From Cornus controversa (lineage: Eukaryota; Streptophyta; Magnoliopsida; Cornales; Cornaceae): DNA of 64,000 bases. The stretch spans positions 80,218,533 through 80,282,532 of the forward strand of contig CM048845.1 of the NCBI GenBank assembly GCA_026545225.1. Reading direction: 5' to 3'. This document shows positions 25,251 to 36,835 of this stretch, piece after piece (the first letter of the stretch is position 1; each line of letters opens with the position of its first letter). Below the pieces are notes generated by a model that saw only the letters and a program-made list of their open reading frames with translations, was not told the origin of the DNA and made no database searches. The translations under genes and the position numbers were made by a program.

Positions 25251-25796
25251 AGGGGATCAATCCCCAAGAAGTTTAATATGCTTATATAATCCACCACTAG
25301 TTGTCTTCAATGAGCAAATACATCATTCAACAAATTTTTATTCAAAAATAACTGTTGACTGTCATGTTTGACTTTTTTTTTTTAAGAAAATCAAAATTAC
25401 TCTTTGTACTCTACCTTATAAAGTGCAAAAAAAAACCCCTCGCTACATAGAAAATATTCAAATAACTCTCTATTATTTGAAAAATCCTCGTCTAGTTTGG
25501 GTGTTTTACATCTTCTCTTTTTTTATTTATTAATTTTGTAATGTTATTTTTGTCATTTTTTAATTCCGGTACGGGCAAATTGAAGATTCTCCTTATTTGA
25601 ACAATTTGAAAACTGTAGAGGCTAATTGAATATCAGGGGGAGTATTTGCACATTCTGTATATAGCGAGAAGGTTTTTTGCACTTAACCCTATAGTATTTT
25701 GGATAACACATTTCAATTTAATCTCCTACCGTATTATGTGGTTCCTTAATGTTGAAGGGTTTTTAATGACCATTGTCTCTCAGGATACAACTAACT

Positions 25797-26215
25797 TGTA
25801 ATATCCCGCTATATCTGATGGTATGATATTGTTCGCTTTGGGCCTAAACTTGCACGGTTTTGCTCTTGAATTTTACCCCAAAAAGTCTCGTACCATTTGA
25901 AGAGAACACACTACATATAAGCACATCACATTCTCCACACCCAAGCGATGTGGGATTGAGCACCCTGTAATCTACCAGTGTGGTAGCTCAACCAAGTGTC
26001 TTGTCTTGCACCCACCCACATCACACTCGCCCATAAGGGTCACTACAATCCATCTTGCGGGTGACTACAATCCACCCCCTATGAGGCTCAACGTCCTCAT
26101 CGGCACACTTCCAGTTGAGTTCAGGCTCTAATACCAACTGTAATACCCCGGTCCAACACATGATATGATATTGTCCGCTTTGGGCCTAAGCCCGCGGGTG
26201 ACTACACAACTTTTT
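25797..26215 (+). repeat. Dispersed plant repeat with its head duplicated
   Basis: The unit starting near 25797 (gtaatatcccgct, then gatattgttcgctttgggcc) restarts near 26139 (gtaataccccgg, then gatattgtccgctttgggcc), so a second, partial copy of its left end follows about 342 bp later. The intervening text, with gcgatgtgggattgagc and caacgtcctcatcggcac, is of a type widespread in plant genomes. It is perhaps an LTR or TRIM-like repeat. Coding capacity is absent. Confidence 0.5.
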
Positions 26216-27527
26216 TTCACTAGTAGCAACAGTGTTGAATAGTCTCCGATGACAACTGTCTCCCATGATATAACAATCTTCCTTTCACTAGTAATAACAC
26301 TTCAAATCAGAGAAAACAACGAATTGTATATACTCTCTTTCTCAAACTATACTCGGACCCTCAAAACTTAGACTCAAACTATGAATGCAAAAATATAGCA
26401 GGAGAGAAGAGAACGAAGGTTGAACTTAGTTGAATGAATTGAAATGGCAGCTCGAAGGGGCTGTCTAACTGTCATCCATTTGGCTCCAAACTGTCACAAG
26501 TGCCACTGGTTCGGTTCCTAACCGCTAAACTCAAATAGTTACTTTGGATCCAATTTTTCATTTATCCAAAACGATTTTGAGCAAATAAATATATTATGTT
26601 CATCTCCTCTCCAATAAGAACGCATTTCAATGTAGACCTGCCTAGACTTAGTGAAACCAACTCCAATTTTGACAAAATGGTTTGATCAACTTAGTTTCCA
26701 ACATAATATGTACTAAAGGCCCCAAGCTACTAATCCAATATCCTGTGGCTAAAGTGCAAGGAAATAATTTTAAAGTGATGTTGTTAGTTGTTAGTTGTAT
26801 AATAACAAGATGTTTTCTTTTGATTACATCTTTAAGAATGTAATATGTGACACAAAAGACTTCTGTTGTCGGTTGTGCAAAAGATTAGAATACTAAAATA
26901 GTGAATTTTCAATTATATATACCAACGTGAGTGGTATGTTTTTTTCTTTCAACTTAAAAAGTAAAGGGTTTGAGTCTCAACTAAACTTAATAAAAACAAG
27001 AATTTTAAACTTTAAAAAGAATACTTTGAATGAAAAAATTATCAGTCGAAAAATAAAATTTTGTCACTTACTCTCAAAGTGATCTCATTTTTACTAAGAT
27101 CTTGCTACTCTTAATTTATTTATTGGTAAATATGACATTCAAAGCTTTCACTAGAATAGATAAATAAAAGTTTTTTTTTAGTGATTTGGTAATAGCTTTT
27201 CCACTTTGATGATACAAAAAACAGAATGTAAGATGGTTGAGAGAGGTTAGGTAATAATGTTTTTAATCTGTTTTTTGTTTATGGTTAAGTTTTTACTTGT
27301 TTGTAATCATGCCTCTTATCATTTATCACAATTGACTCCATTTCATTAATCATTAATAATCACCAATATTTTTAGATCAAGTTCGTGCTATCATAATGGG
27401 GTTTGTTCTTACTTATTTTTAAGTTTTTAATCACTATCATTGCAGAAACCAAATAACAAAATCATTAATCCCCAGTCATCAACTTTAGAAAGCATTGCTT
27501 AAACTGATTTAACTTGGCTAAGATATG

Positions 27528-27562
<35 letters not shown>

Positions 27563-29440
27563 CCAAAATACTCCCATGCCGGTCATGTGATGGGTTATTT
27601 CCTTTAAATGACCATAATACCCTTTCGGATTAAATTACACTTAATCCATTTTTCATATTAAAATAAATTATGAAAAAAAATCATACTAATTTGATGACAT
27701 ATTCTCTATCAAAATTGCATAAATTTACATTTAATTCTTAAAATTAATTGATTTAATAAAAAACTTAAGTAGAATTTTTAAAACAATTTAAGTAATTTCT
27801 TAATTTTTTATGAATATATGGCATGAAAAAGAAGATATTTTTTTATTTAATTATAATAAGTTTTATTATAAACAATAGTGTTTTAAAAGTTAGTTAATCA
27901 CTTTAGAAAATGGTTAAATTTGGTAGTAGTTACAATTCTGTAACTTTTTTTTCATTGTCATGATAAATTGATATCAATAATAAAATTAAGTTAAATGATA
28001 TAATTAATATTTAGATGAGAGAAAAGATAATTTAATAAGAATGATACATTTAATAAGAATGGATAAAATTGTTTTTTTGATTGGTATGTCTTTAATCGTA
28101 ACAAATTAAGAGTTTAGAGGGTATCTCTTTAATGACGTTCAAGAACAATATATTTATTGATAACAACTTACATTACTACAGTGAGTGACACCAATCTCAC
28201 TCATTTTATCAGCCTAATTTATTAGTCATCGATATCACCCATAATGATAACATGAATTATCCTATAGTTATAAACGTTAAATCACTCCGAAAATCGTCAC
28301 ACAGATTTTGATTCAAAAGTTATTTTTTCTATAAACAGAAAAGAAATTCTGAAAAGACTAGTAAACATTCCCATTAAAAGGATGTAAAGAGAAAAAGAGG
28401 AGAACAAGTGAGCCCACACACAACAAGACATTAAAACAAAGACGGAACAGTCACATTGGGAGTCAACATTTGAGTCTAGATGGGCCATTTTTGTTGGACC
28501 CAAACAGTCATTGGACGTCGTTAGAGCCGTAGAATGTGGTTGATAGGTGGTCCTTGATTTTGTCATCATTTGTTTTGGTTGCTTAATTCAGGGTCCATCC
28601 TTCAGCGAGAGATAGAGAGAGACCCATTCTTTTTGGATGTACTCAATGGATCAACCAAGTGCAACAACACTAAATAATTAGTAAGAATTTTCAATTTTTA
28701 TTTATTTTTTATTTTTACTTTTTTTTTTTTGAAAGTACAAGCAAATATATATATTTTTATTTAAAGTTCAGACAAACGCACAGACATTCACAAAATTACT
28801 CTATCAACACTCATTAGTAAAATTTAAAGTTTCAATACTTAGAATGCATATACATATTGGGCCAAAACCGTTACAGAAATACTAACATGGCATTTTTTGA
28901 GAATAAATATGGTTAGTAGTCCAATTTTTATTAATTTTTACCGCTAAGAATAAAAATTTCCCCATATGATTCTTTTCACTAATAAATTTCAGGGTAAATA
29001 TTGCTAACACCTTCTGAGTTTTGATGTATTAACACGCGATTATAATTTTGTGAATTTCGTTACCAACACCCTCTGTCAGCTTTTTCATTTTTTTAATACG
29101 TGAAATGTCTTGATTATCCCTAATTATTTATATGTACTTTAATATAAAAATATCATAATAGAAAAATGACCACAATACCCTTCATGATAATATGTATTAG
29201 CAATTACTTTTTTATTTTTATGTTACTATTATTATTGATGGAAATAAATAATTATATATATTAGGTTATATATATTGCAGTGTATATATATGTAGATGAA
29301 AAGAGAAAAAGAAAGAGAAATTTAATTATTTTTTTATTTTATGTTAACATTATTATATATGGCCATGTGACATGTAAATATATAAATAGGCGTGTATCAA
29401 GTATATAACATACGCCTATATATGGGGGTGTGTCAAGTAT
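26216..29440. other. AT-rich intergenic stretch, no gene
   Basis: No exon or recognisable family is present. It contains an (AT)n tract at 27530-27560 and many A/T runs. A tRNA-like B-box word (gggtttgagtctc) at about 26967 is too isolated to call. Confidence 0.5.
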
Positions 29441-29456
29441 ATAACATACCTAACCC

Positions 29457-29619
29457 TGCGGGGTAGCTCAGTTGGTTAGGCCTTGGGTTTGCTCCCCAAT
29501 GGTCACCAGTTCGAGTCTCATCAGGGGTATTGGATGCTTGTCCGGTCGTTAACTTCAAGATCTCATGAGATTAGTCGAGGTGCACGCAAGTTGGCCCGGA
29601 CACCCACAAAGAAAAAAAA
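29457..29619 (+). mobile_element. tRNA-derived SINE
   Basis: The head resembles a tRNA. GGGGTAGCTCAGTTGGTTAG includes an A-box-like sequence, and AGTTCGAGTCTC (about 29508-29519) is a B-box-like sequence. A non-tRNA body follows (gattagtcgaggtgcacgca, ggcccggacacccac), ending in an A-rich tail (aaagaaaaaaaaag). There is no 3' half forming an acceptor stem, so it is not a tRNA gene. It is a different SINE family from the one at 2778. Just upstream, gtcaagtatataacata occurs twice, as a short local duplication. Confidence 0.78.
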
Positions 29620-29729
29620 AGTAGTGAGTTGTAAAAAAGAGAAAAATTAAGGAGGAGAGAGGGATACTTTTAATAATGAGTGAAAATGGAATAGTCATTC
29701 CATAGCTCAAGAAGATGAATTATTTTATG

Positions 29730-30733
29730 AAAAAAATACACCTTAGTTCTACTTCTGTACCTTAAAGACAACTAAGTCCTAAAAAAAATTCATTAAGACA
29801 AAGAAGTTCTACTTTTGAGAATTATTTTCAAATGAGTTCAAATTTAAACTTTTTTTCACTTTTACCCTTATTACTAAAGTACAAAGTATAAAACTATTAA
29901 TTCTTTTTTTTTTAGATCATACTATAATTATAGCAATATCAAATAGCAAATGCATCTCTTGGAATTAATATAATATATTTTTATATTTATCATTTTTACT
30001 TTCCTTGTTGATACTTTACCAACTAATGCACACTTGATATAACAAGAAATAAAAAGAAAAGGAAAAAAAAAAACAAAAAATTATGAACAACTTGTAACTC
30101 AATATATCTCAAATATTACAAAGGAATATAAAGGAAAGGAGGAACTTTCAACCAAAGATATAGGAGCTAAAAAGAAAAAAAAATATCATTACAATGTATT
30201 TTGCTAATACTGGTAAATACATTGGTGGAGATACCAATTTCTTGTATTTCAATATAATGAAAATTAGGGTTAACCATGTGATAAACATTTGTATTTTAAT
30301 ATAATGACAATTAGAGTTAACCATGGAATAAACATTTGAGTATTAATCACATCATTTACCAATTTGGTAAAAAGAATAGAAAGAAAATTGAAGACATAGT
30401 GAAGAAACGCAGTTTGTGCTTTCAAATTTATACCATATAGAAATTTGTGGTAAATTTTAATTAATGTTTACAAAAGGAAATATAATAGTCATTAGATTAA
30501 AATACGAACCTTAAAGAAATTGAAAATATAAAATAATTTATACCATATTAAGAAAAGAATTAATTAGTTTGATACTTGCTACTTTAGTAATAAAGGTAAT
30601 ACTGGAAAAAAAGTTTAAATTTGAACTCATTTGAAAATAGTTCTCAAATGTAGGACTTCTTTGTTTTAATAAATTTTTTTAGAACTTAGTTGTTTTTAAG
30701 ATGCAAAAGTAGGACTATGGTGTAATTTTTTCC
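29730..30733. mobile_element. Inverted-repeat DNA element, copy A (about 1 kb)
   Basis: About 165 bp at the left (29730-29900) returns in reverse complement at the right (30565-30733). Examples are acaactaagtcctaaaaaaa and caaatgagttcaaatttaaac against their mirror copies. The termini read roughly GAAAAAATTACACCATAGTCC. No reading frame of any length lies between. Two more copies of the family are at 44465-45442 and 63437 to the window end, in the opposite orientation. Flanks share ATTTTAT, a possible target duplication. The superfamily is uncertain; Mutator-type or hAT-type MITE are the main options. Confidence 0.75.
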
Positions 30734-33470
30734 AATTTTATTAGAATGAGTATTCTAAGGGAATGACTTGGAATGACCATTCCATTTCTAATGTAGCACA
30801 ACAAATAAGAGAAAGAAAATCAGAGGTGAAATGACCATTCCATTCATCCTCCATTCTTGCATACCAAAGTAGCCCTAATTGTTATTGAATTGATTTCAAT
30901 TGTGTTTAATACACCAGAGATGATTTGAGTTCTCAAGTTTACTCTAATATCTTCCATGTTCATTGCTATCTTTTATCATTTTCTTAATCTTCATTGGTTT
31001 TCTTTCATTTACATTTATTAGTTGATCAAGTTTTTCATTTAATTTTGTTTTTTTGCTTATGATATACATTAGGATGGTGTATGTTTTATTATTCTTGGGT
31101 CTATGATTTTTTTTTTCTTCCCTTTCTTGCGTCTATGATGGCATTCATGGGTTATCCTACTTTACCATCATGAGAGAGAACATGTGCAATTGATGTAAAT
31201 GCATTACTCACTCCATTCCAAGAAATTTTTGGCCATCTTTTTAGTTTTTTCAAAAATTTTGTGGGTCAACATAAAAAGGTCATTAAAATTTTAAAATATT
31301 CTCAACTTCTTAAAAACTTATCACAACTAACACTATTTTAAATGGGTAATTTTGTAATTTTAAAATGAACAATGTATTAAATGTTTGTTTTTTAAAAAAA
31401 ATTGAAATTTCAAAGAAGTTCAAGAATTTTAGGAGGATGGAAGTAATATCTTGGGTAATTAAAAATTTCTATTTTTATATTTATAGTTCTTGAAACCCAA
31501 AAAAAAAAATTATAAATTTAAAAATTGCAAGGGCAATTATGGAAAATTGCCGCTTAGGGCGGATTTTGTTAATTAAGAAAATACAAAAAAAGCTATAGTG
31601 GCAGCAATATAATATATTAAACACATTTTTTATAGTCCCTAAAGTTCTTTACAGTAGTTAGTTGGAGGATTAATTGTCGCCAACATAATCTTTTTGAAAT
31701 TGATGATACCTTTATTAAAAGAAGCAAACCATGTTCCTTCTAAAAAAGGATCTTACTTAAGAGTAAATCATGGACCCACATGGATGATAATGTTCTTTTC
31801 TTTTTATTTTTTTTATCAAATTTTTATTAGGAATATTCTTTTGTCACTAGGATAAGAATTAAACATTCACCTTGTCTCTCCATTTGAATGTCATGATTAT
31901 AGTTTAATTTTATGTTACATATGTTGGGTGCCAAACAGGACACTCGGACACTACTAAAGACTTTCGTATTATTTTTTATTTTTAACTTTATGGAGTAAAA
32001 TAAAGTTTTTATGTGATATAGTGTTTAATATAGACATTTCTTTCATTTTGAAGTAATTATATTGTAAAATTCAACTATTAGATATTTTTTTTAAATACAT
32101 GTTCAATTAAAAGTGTCAAACACATACTCCTCCGTCCTAAAATTTTTGTCCATCTTTTCATTTTGGGATGTTGCAAAATGTCTCATTTCAAAAATGGATG
32201 TACTATATTTTATAACATTTCCAAACTAATCTTTTCACTTTAACCGATAAATGATGTGGTCCCACCATGTGTAATACTATCTTTCACACCAACAAGGGCA
32301 AATGTGTAAATTCATTCGTTACTACTACAATAAAATACATTAAAACTCCACTACCATAATAAGTTGGATTTTCGAAATGACCCAAGAATAATGGGACAGT
32401 GGGAGTATGACATTTGCAAATCATTAATTAAGCGATGCTGGCTAGGCCGTACTCGATGACTGAAGATTTGTTGGACAAACTTGTATGTCAAATTTGCAAA
32501 TCATTGGGTGTGACTTTTGCGTAATTGTACGTGGGTGATTTTTGGTTTGCGTGAACTTATTTGTGTTTTGCTTGTGTAGCAAAGTCAACTTGAGTATTCA
32601 TCTTCAGTCGTACTACAATGACATGTTTTTGTTTTTGATTGTCAAGTCGAGTTCCTATAATGCATACCTATTCTTAACTCTTCCATTGCTGGTATTCAAA
32701 AACGAATGTGAAAAAGAGGTGAGTTTGCATCAGATAGACAATTGACCTGCAAAACTTATGTCAAATATTTTTATTGAATTTTTACTCAATTGATGAGAAT
32801 TTATGTGATCCACATTCATATGGAATTAAGGTAAAGATGACGACGATAATGATAGATGATTTTTTGAGTATTGTACATCCGAGTGAGACATTTTACCTAC
32901 TTTTGAAGAGTTAATGTAACATAACTTCTATTCAATTCCTGTGTTAGAACAATATTTATATTTAACCATAATGTGCTATTGAAAAATCTATGGCTCAATG
33001 AAGGTGTTATTGAATCAGTTCCATAGAACATTTTTATGAATTGATGGTACATATGAATCATATTTGATCAATTCCCTTAAAAATATCAATTGTTTAATAA
33101 AAGTATCAACACCATTACATAGTGGGTGTCTTTGTTTGCTGGACCTAACAATGACACTCGACGTAGTGCGCAGGGTTGAAAAGATATTTCGTTGTGAGAT
33201 GTTCAAGGGAGAGAGAGACTTTCTTGGACTTGCTAGGGGTCGTTTGGCCTTATTGGAAAAAAAAATTAAAACCAACAATTTAAATAATTTGAGTCCAATT
33301 AAAACCTTTTTAAGATGATAATTTATGCTTCATTATGATTGACAAAGGTAGCCTTCAACCAACAACCCAAGGAACAGAAAGTAAACAATTATGAAGTGAA
33401 CTTCTTGGTTATTGTTTTATAGTTTTGATACAGATTCTCTAATTCTAATGCAGTATGTTGTAGAGATTTT
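30734..33470. other. AT-rich intergenic stretch
   Basis: No gene is supported. Words such as ggaatgaccattcc around 30770-30850 and 29690 suggest another decayed inverted-repeat element into which copy A inserted, but the boundaries are unclear. Confidence 0.45.
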
Positions 33471-33474
33471 CAAT

Positions 33475-33510
33475 ACAATTAAATCGTGTTTCAACACACG
33501 ATTTAATTGT
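33475..33510. other. Perfect 15-bp hairpin
   Basis: The left arm ACAATTAAATCGTGT (33475-33489) and the right arm ACACGATTTAATTGT (33496-33510) are exact reverse complements around a six-base loop. No flanking gene is close, so it is more likely the core of a small decayed transposon than a terminator. Confidence 0.6.
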
Positions 33511-33658
33511 GTTGATTTCAACAAATTACTTAAGATTTGAATGAAGTAATGTGTTGAATCAAGATTTAAACATATTAAAAATTTATAAAGCACACTCCAA
33601 ACTAAATCTGTTACAACAAAATATTTGGAATTATTTTTTATAACTTACTTTAATACAT

Positions 33659-34262
33659 GTATACTAGGAAGCACATACTCAGGACACGGATATGACACAA
33701 TATGAATATGGCGATACGACAAATCTCTAAAAAAACACAAAATACGAACATGACAAAGATACATCAAAAATATAATAATATATTATATTTTATATATTAA
33801 AAAAACAAAATTTGATCAGTTTTTCCAAAATATTATGAATTCAAATGTCATCACAAATGTGTTCATAAATAAAGAGACAATTACATGAAACACGAAAAAA
33901 AAAATTTATAATCTTAGAATATGAATAACACAAATTCTTACAAGACATCGGATCTCCTTTTTTCATCTTCTTTTTTTTTTTTTTCCTCTATTTCTCTCTC
34001 CTGATTAATTTAGGATTATAAGTCTTTTTTGTTTTATTTTCTTTCAAATAACGAACATTTTTATTATTACAATTAGACCTCTCATTTTTTATAAAAAATA
34101 TTTATAATTTTGTTGAGCCGTATTTCAAAAGTATTTTGTTGTATTTTAGACGTATTTCAAAAATATCATGTCATATTTCAGTCGTATTATATTCTAGCTG
34201 TATTTCAATCCAATCGTATTTGTATCGAATACAACAGGAAATATCTGTGCTTGCTAGCATAG
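33659..34262. mobile_element. Probable non-autonomous DNA transposon, about 600 bp
   Basis: The left end, atactaggaagcacatactc, has a diverged mirror at the right end, whose reverse complement reads atgctagcaagcacagatat. The interior has recurrent atacg/cgtat words (cgatacgac, cgtattt, cgtatttgta) in mirrored orientation. No clear target duplication or transposase was seen, so the superfamily is left open. Confidence 0.45.
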
Positions 34263-34267
34263 TAGCA

Positions 34268-34299
<32 letters not shown>

Positions 34300-36000
34300 G
34301 AGTAAATGTAACCATTATGATCGCAGAAATAAGAATTCCTTTGAAAACAGGGTCACATGGTTACATGTAAGTCAATCACACAGCTGGTGACACTCAAATT
34401 GGTTGCACTATCAGCAACAAATATCTGTCCAAGGGTTGAAAATGAATAGCCTACACAAACCCCACAACAAAAAAAATGAATGTCAAACACCTCATAGTCA
34501 AGTTGAAACTAATTAATAATAGGTCTACAATGAAAAGCAACATATGGTGGGCTTTGCTTCTATTTTATGTCTTAATAAAGATTTGTCAAAATCAGATCTT
34601 ATATGTAAACATGGGTTTGAATTTGTGGGGATGAAAAGGAAATATATATAAATATATATATAATACACACATACACTTAATCGGTCATAGCTTTAGAAGC
34701 AATGTTGTCATGATGTTATGTAGCATTGTGTTGAAAATACTTGTGATTTGAAAAGGATATGGAGGTGTGTTTTAACATAATGATAAGTATAGACCACACA
34801 GACCAGAGAAATGAACTTTTTTGTCTGGTGGTTCTATATCATTGGCTGGACGACACAGTACTCAGGTCCAGTGACACAATGTTCATTGGACAAAATGTCA
34901 ATTATATTTTGATAGTGAAGAGTATCAAGTATGTTAACATTGATACAAAAATTGACTAATAATTGTCAAATCACATTATATGATTCAATGAAATACTATG
35001 TCAAAGCAAGTAATTGATACTCTCGGAATATCCAATACTTCACGAAAAAAATGAGTGTTAAATTAACTCCTCTATCTTTAAGGGGTGGTAATATATATTT
35101 TTTTATTTTTTCAAAATATATTAAGTTTATTTTGATAATTCAAACAACAAATTCCAAATGTATCCTTAATATTTCAAGAATTGTAGAATTAATTTGGAAG
35201 AATAATTATGAGCAAAAGTCTTTTTATTCAACACGTATTGCTTTCTTAACTAAAAATTATATTAATAGCTTCTGAATTATTAGCAATATATTTTTCAAAT
35301 AACTTGAGGTTGAATGAAGCTTAATTTGGACCAAGCCTACTTATTATTGGGCTTTATTTTTAAGAAAGGCCAATCCATAAAACCAACTGATCCAAAACCT
35401 TCTACCAAGTTCATGAAGAATTGATTAGATTTGCATATTCCCAACCTGAGAAAGAATGAGATAAGTAATTTTTTTTTTTTTTTGCCCTGACAAATTAATA
35501 AGTCTACCACTTTGTCGTGCTAGAGCCATCAACCTTTCACTTTGAAAGATAATAAGAGATTTTGACTCATGTTTGTTTATTAACTAAAAGAGTCATTGTT
35601 TGTCAAAGGTCTCTAACCTAATAGTATAACCTCCTCACCTTAAAAGAGAAGGAGAGTGGTTCAAGCCCCGACTTTGAGAGGCTCGAACCACTCAAAGTCG
35701 GGTAAAAAATAAAAAAAAGTGTGTGGATGTCAAAAGCCTCAACTACAAGCTTGTTCATTATTTAAGGCAAATTTGAGAGGCTTGATACGTCTAAATTTGT
35801 AAATGCAGACGTTATAAAATTTAGATATTGATAAAATAATATTAAAGAAAATTCAAAAATTATTGAAAAAAATAAAACCTAAAAATAATATATATCTTTA
35901 CCAACTAAAGGAGCCAAAGTTGAGTTAAGATCCTAAACTTGTCACGAACTGAACCCTGAACCAAGCCCACTCGTGACTCGACTCTACTGTGATCCATTTT
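34263..36000. other. Intergenic sequence upstream of the NFD6-like gene
   Basis: No gene was recognised. It includes a (GT)n(AT)n microsatellite at 34270-34299. A stem near 35657-35702 is formed by cccgactttgag and ctcaaagtcggg, within sequence that also has a tRNA-like ggttcaagcccc word. Confidence 0.45.
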
Positions 36001-36132
36001 TGGGCCTTCAATTCAGAGCCCAATTACCCAGTTAGCGTAAATGTGACACCTCTCTCTCTCTCTCTCTCTCTCTATAATTTTTTTTTCTTCTTCGAAACTT
36101 ATTTTCAGGCCTTGTTTGGTTGCTACGAATCG

Positions 36133-36694
36133 ATGGCTTCAAAATGCAACAGAATTATCAACAGAACGTCAATGTCGTCTCTCAGATCCACCATTAAATC
36201 GAATCTTCAAACAGGTTCAACTTCCTCTGCTTCGTCGTCTTCAAGCTTCCCTCTCCTTAGCAGATCCACTTCGTCACCTGTCCGCCGTTTCTTTTTGTCC
36301 AGGTCTCTCTATATATATATCTCTACATACACGTTCACTCACATTTATATTTCAATTTAGTTTTGTTCTTTTCTTTGCAGTGTTTGAATTATTGTATTTT
36401 TTGAATTTAATTATATAATATGTCGAGTTCACTGAATAGAAAATTCGAAGCTCTCTATCTGTTTGTAGTCTATTGATTTGGTAAGAGTTGTTGATTTTTT
36501 TTCTTTTTTCTTTTCTCTTTTTTATTTGTTTATTAATAAATAGATTTCCTTTGGAGCTTGGATGTGCACAGTCTCTGTTGCCTCTTCACAGTGCGGTTGC
36601 CACTGCGAGGATGACGTCGGGCCTGAACTCGAATTCGAGGAGTTGCAGAGCTATTTCACAGGGTACACTCTGCCGTACCTCTCCTGGCCTCTAA
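36133..36694 (+). CDS. NFD6-like small organelle-targeted protein (2 exons)
   Basis: Exons 36133-36302 and 36544-36694 (stop TAA) join in frame through GT-AG to 106 aa. Residues 1 to about 57 are rich in Ser, Arg and Thr without acidic residues, with SPVRRFFLSR at the end, a typical mitochondrial or plastid transit peptide. The second exon encodes the conserved family core: FPLELGCAQSLLPLHSAVA, TARMTS and SRSCRAISQGTLCRTSPGL. This matches plant NUCLEAR FUSION DEFECTIVE 6-like proteins, which are small mitochondrial proteins; the Arabidopsis member is needed for polar nuclear fusion in the embryo sac. The biochemical activity is unknown. The length is normal for the family. The family often uses alternative 3' exons, and here a solo LTR begins 146 bp after the stop, inside what may be 3' UTR. 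A (CT)n tract at 36051-36074 lies in the presumed 5' UTR. Confidence 0.85.
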
Positions 36695-36835
36695 CATACT
36701 TTTTGTTAGTATTAGAGTGTGAGTATCTAATTGGTTTCATTATATATAAATGGGTTATGTTCATGTTACCATTTCATTGAGATTATGGTATTGGGTAGAA
36801 TGTAGAGTATATTGGTGAAACAATGAACCCCATAT

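Noticed and set aside
29457-29530. A genuine tRNA gene
   Set aside because: A- and B-box-like sequences are present but no acceptor stem closes, and a SINE body with an A-rich tail follows.
35657-35702. A rho-independent-type terminator or SINE at the cccgactttgag stem
   Set aside because: Plant nuclear genes do not use such terminators, and the tRNA-like word is too short to support a SINE.
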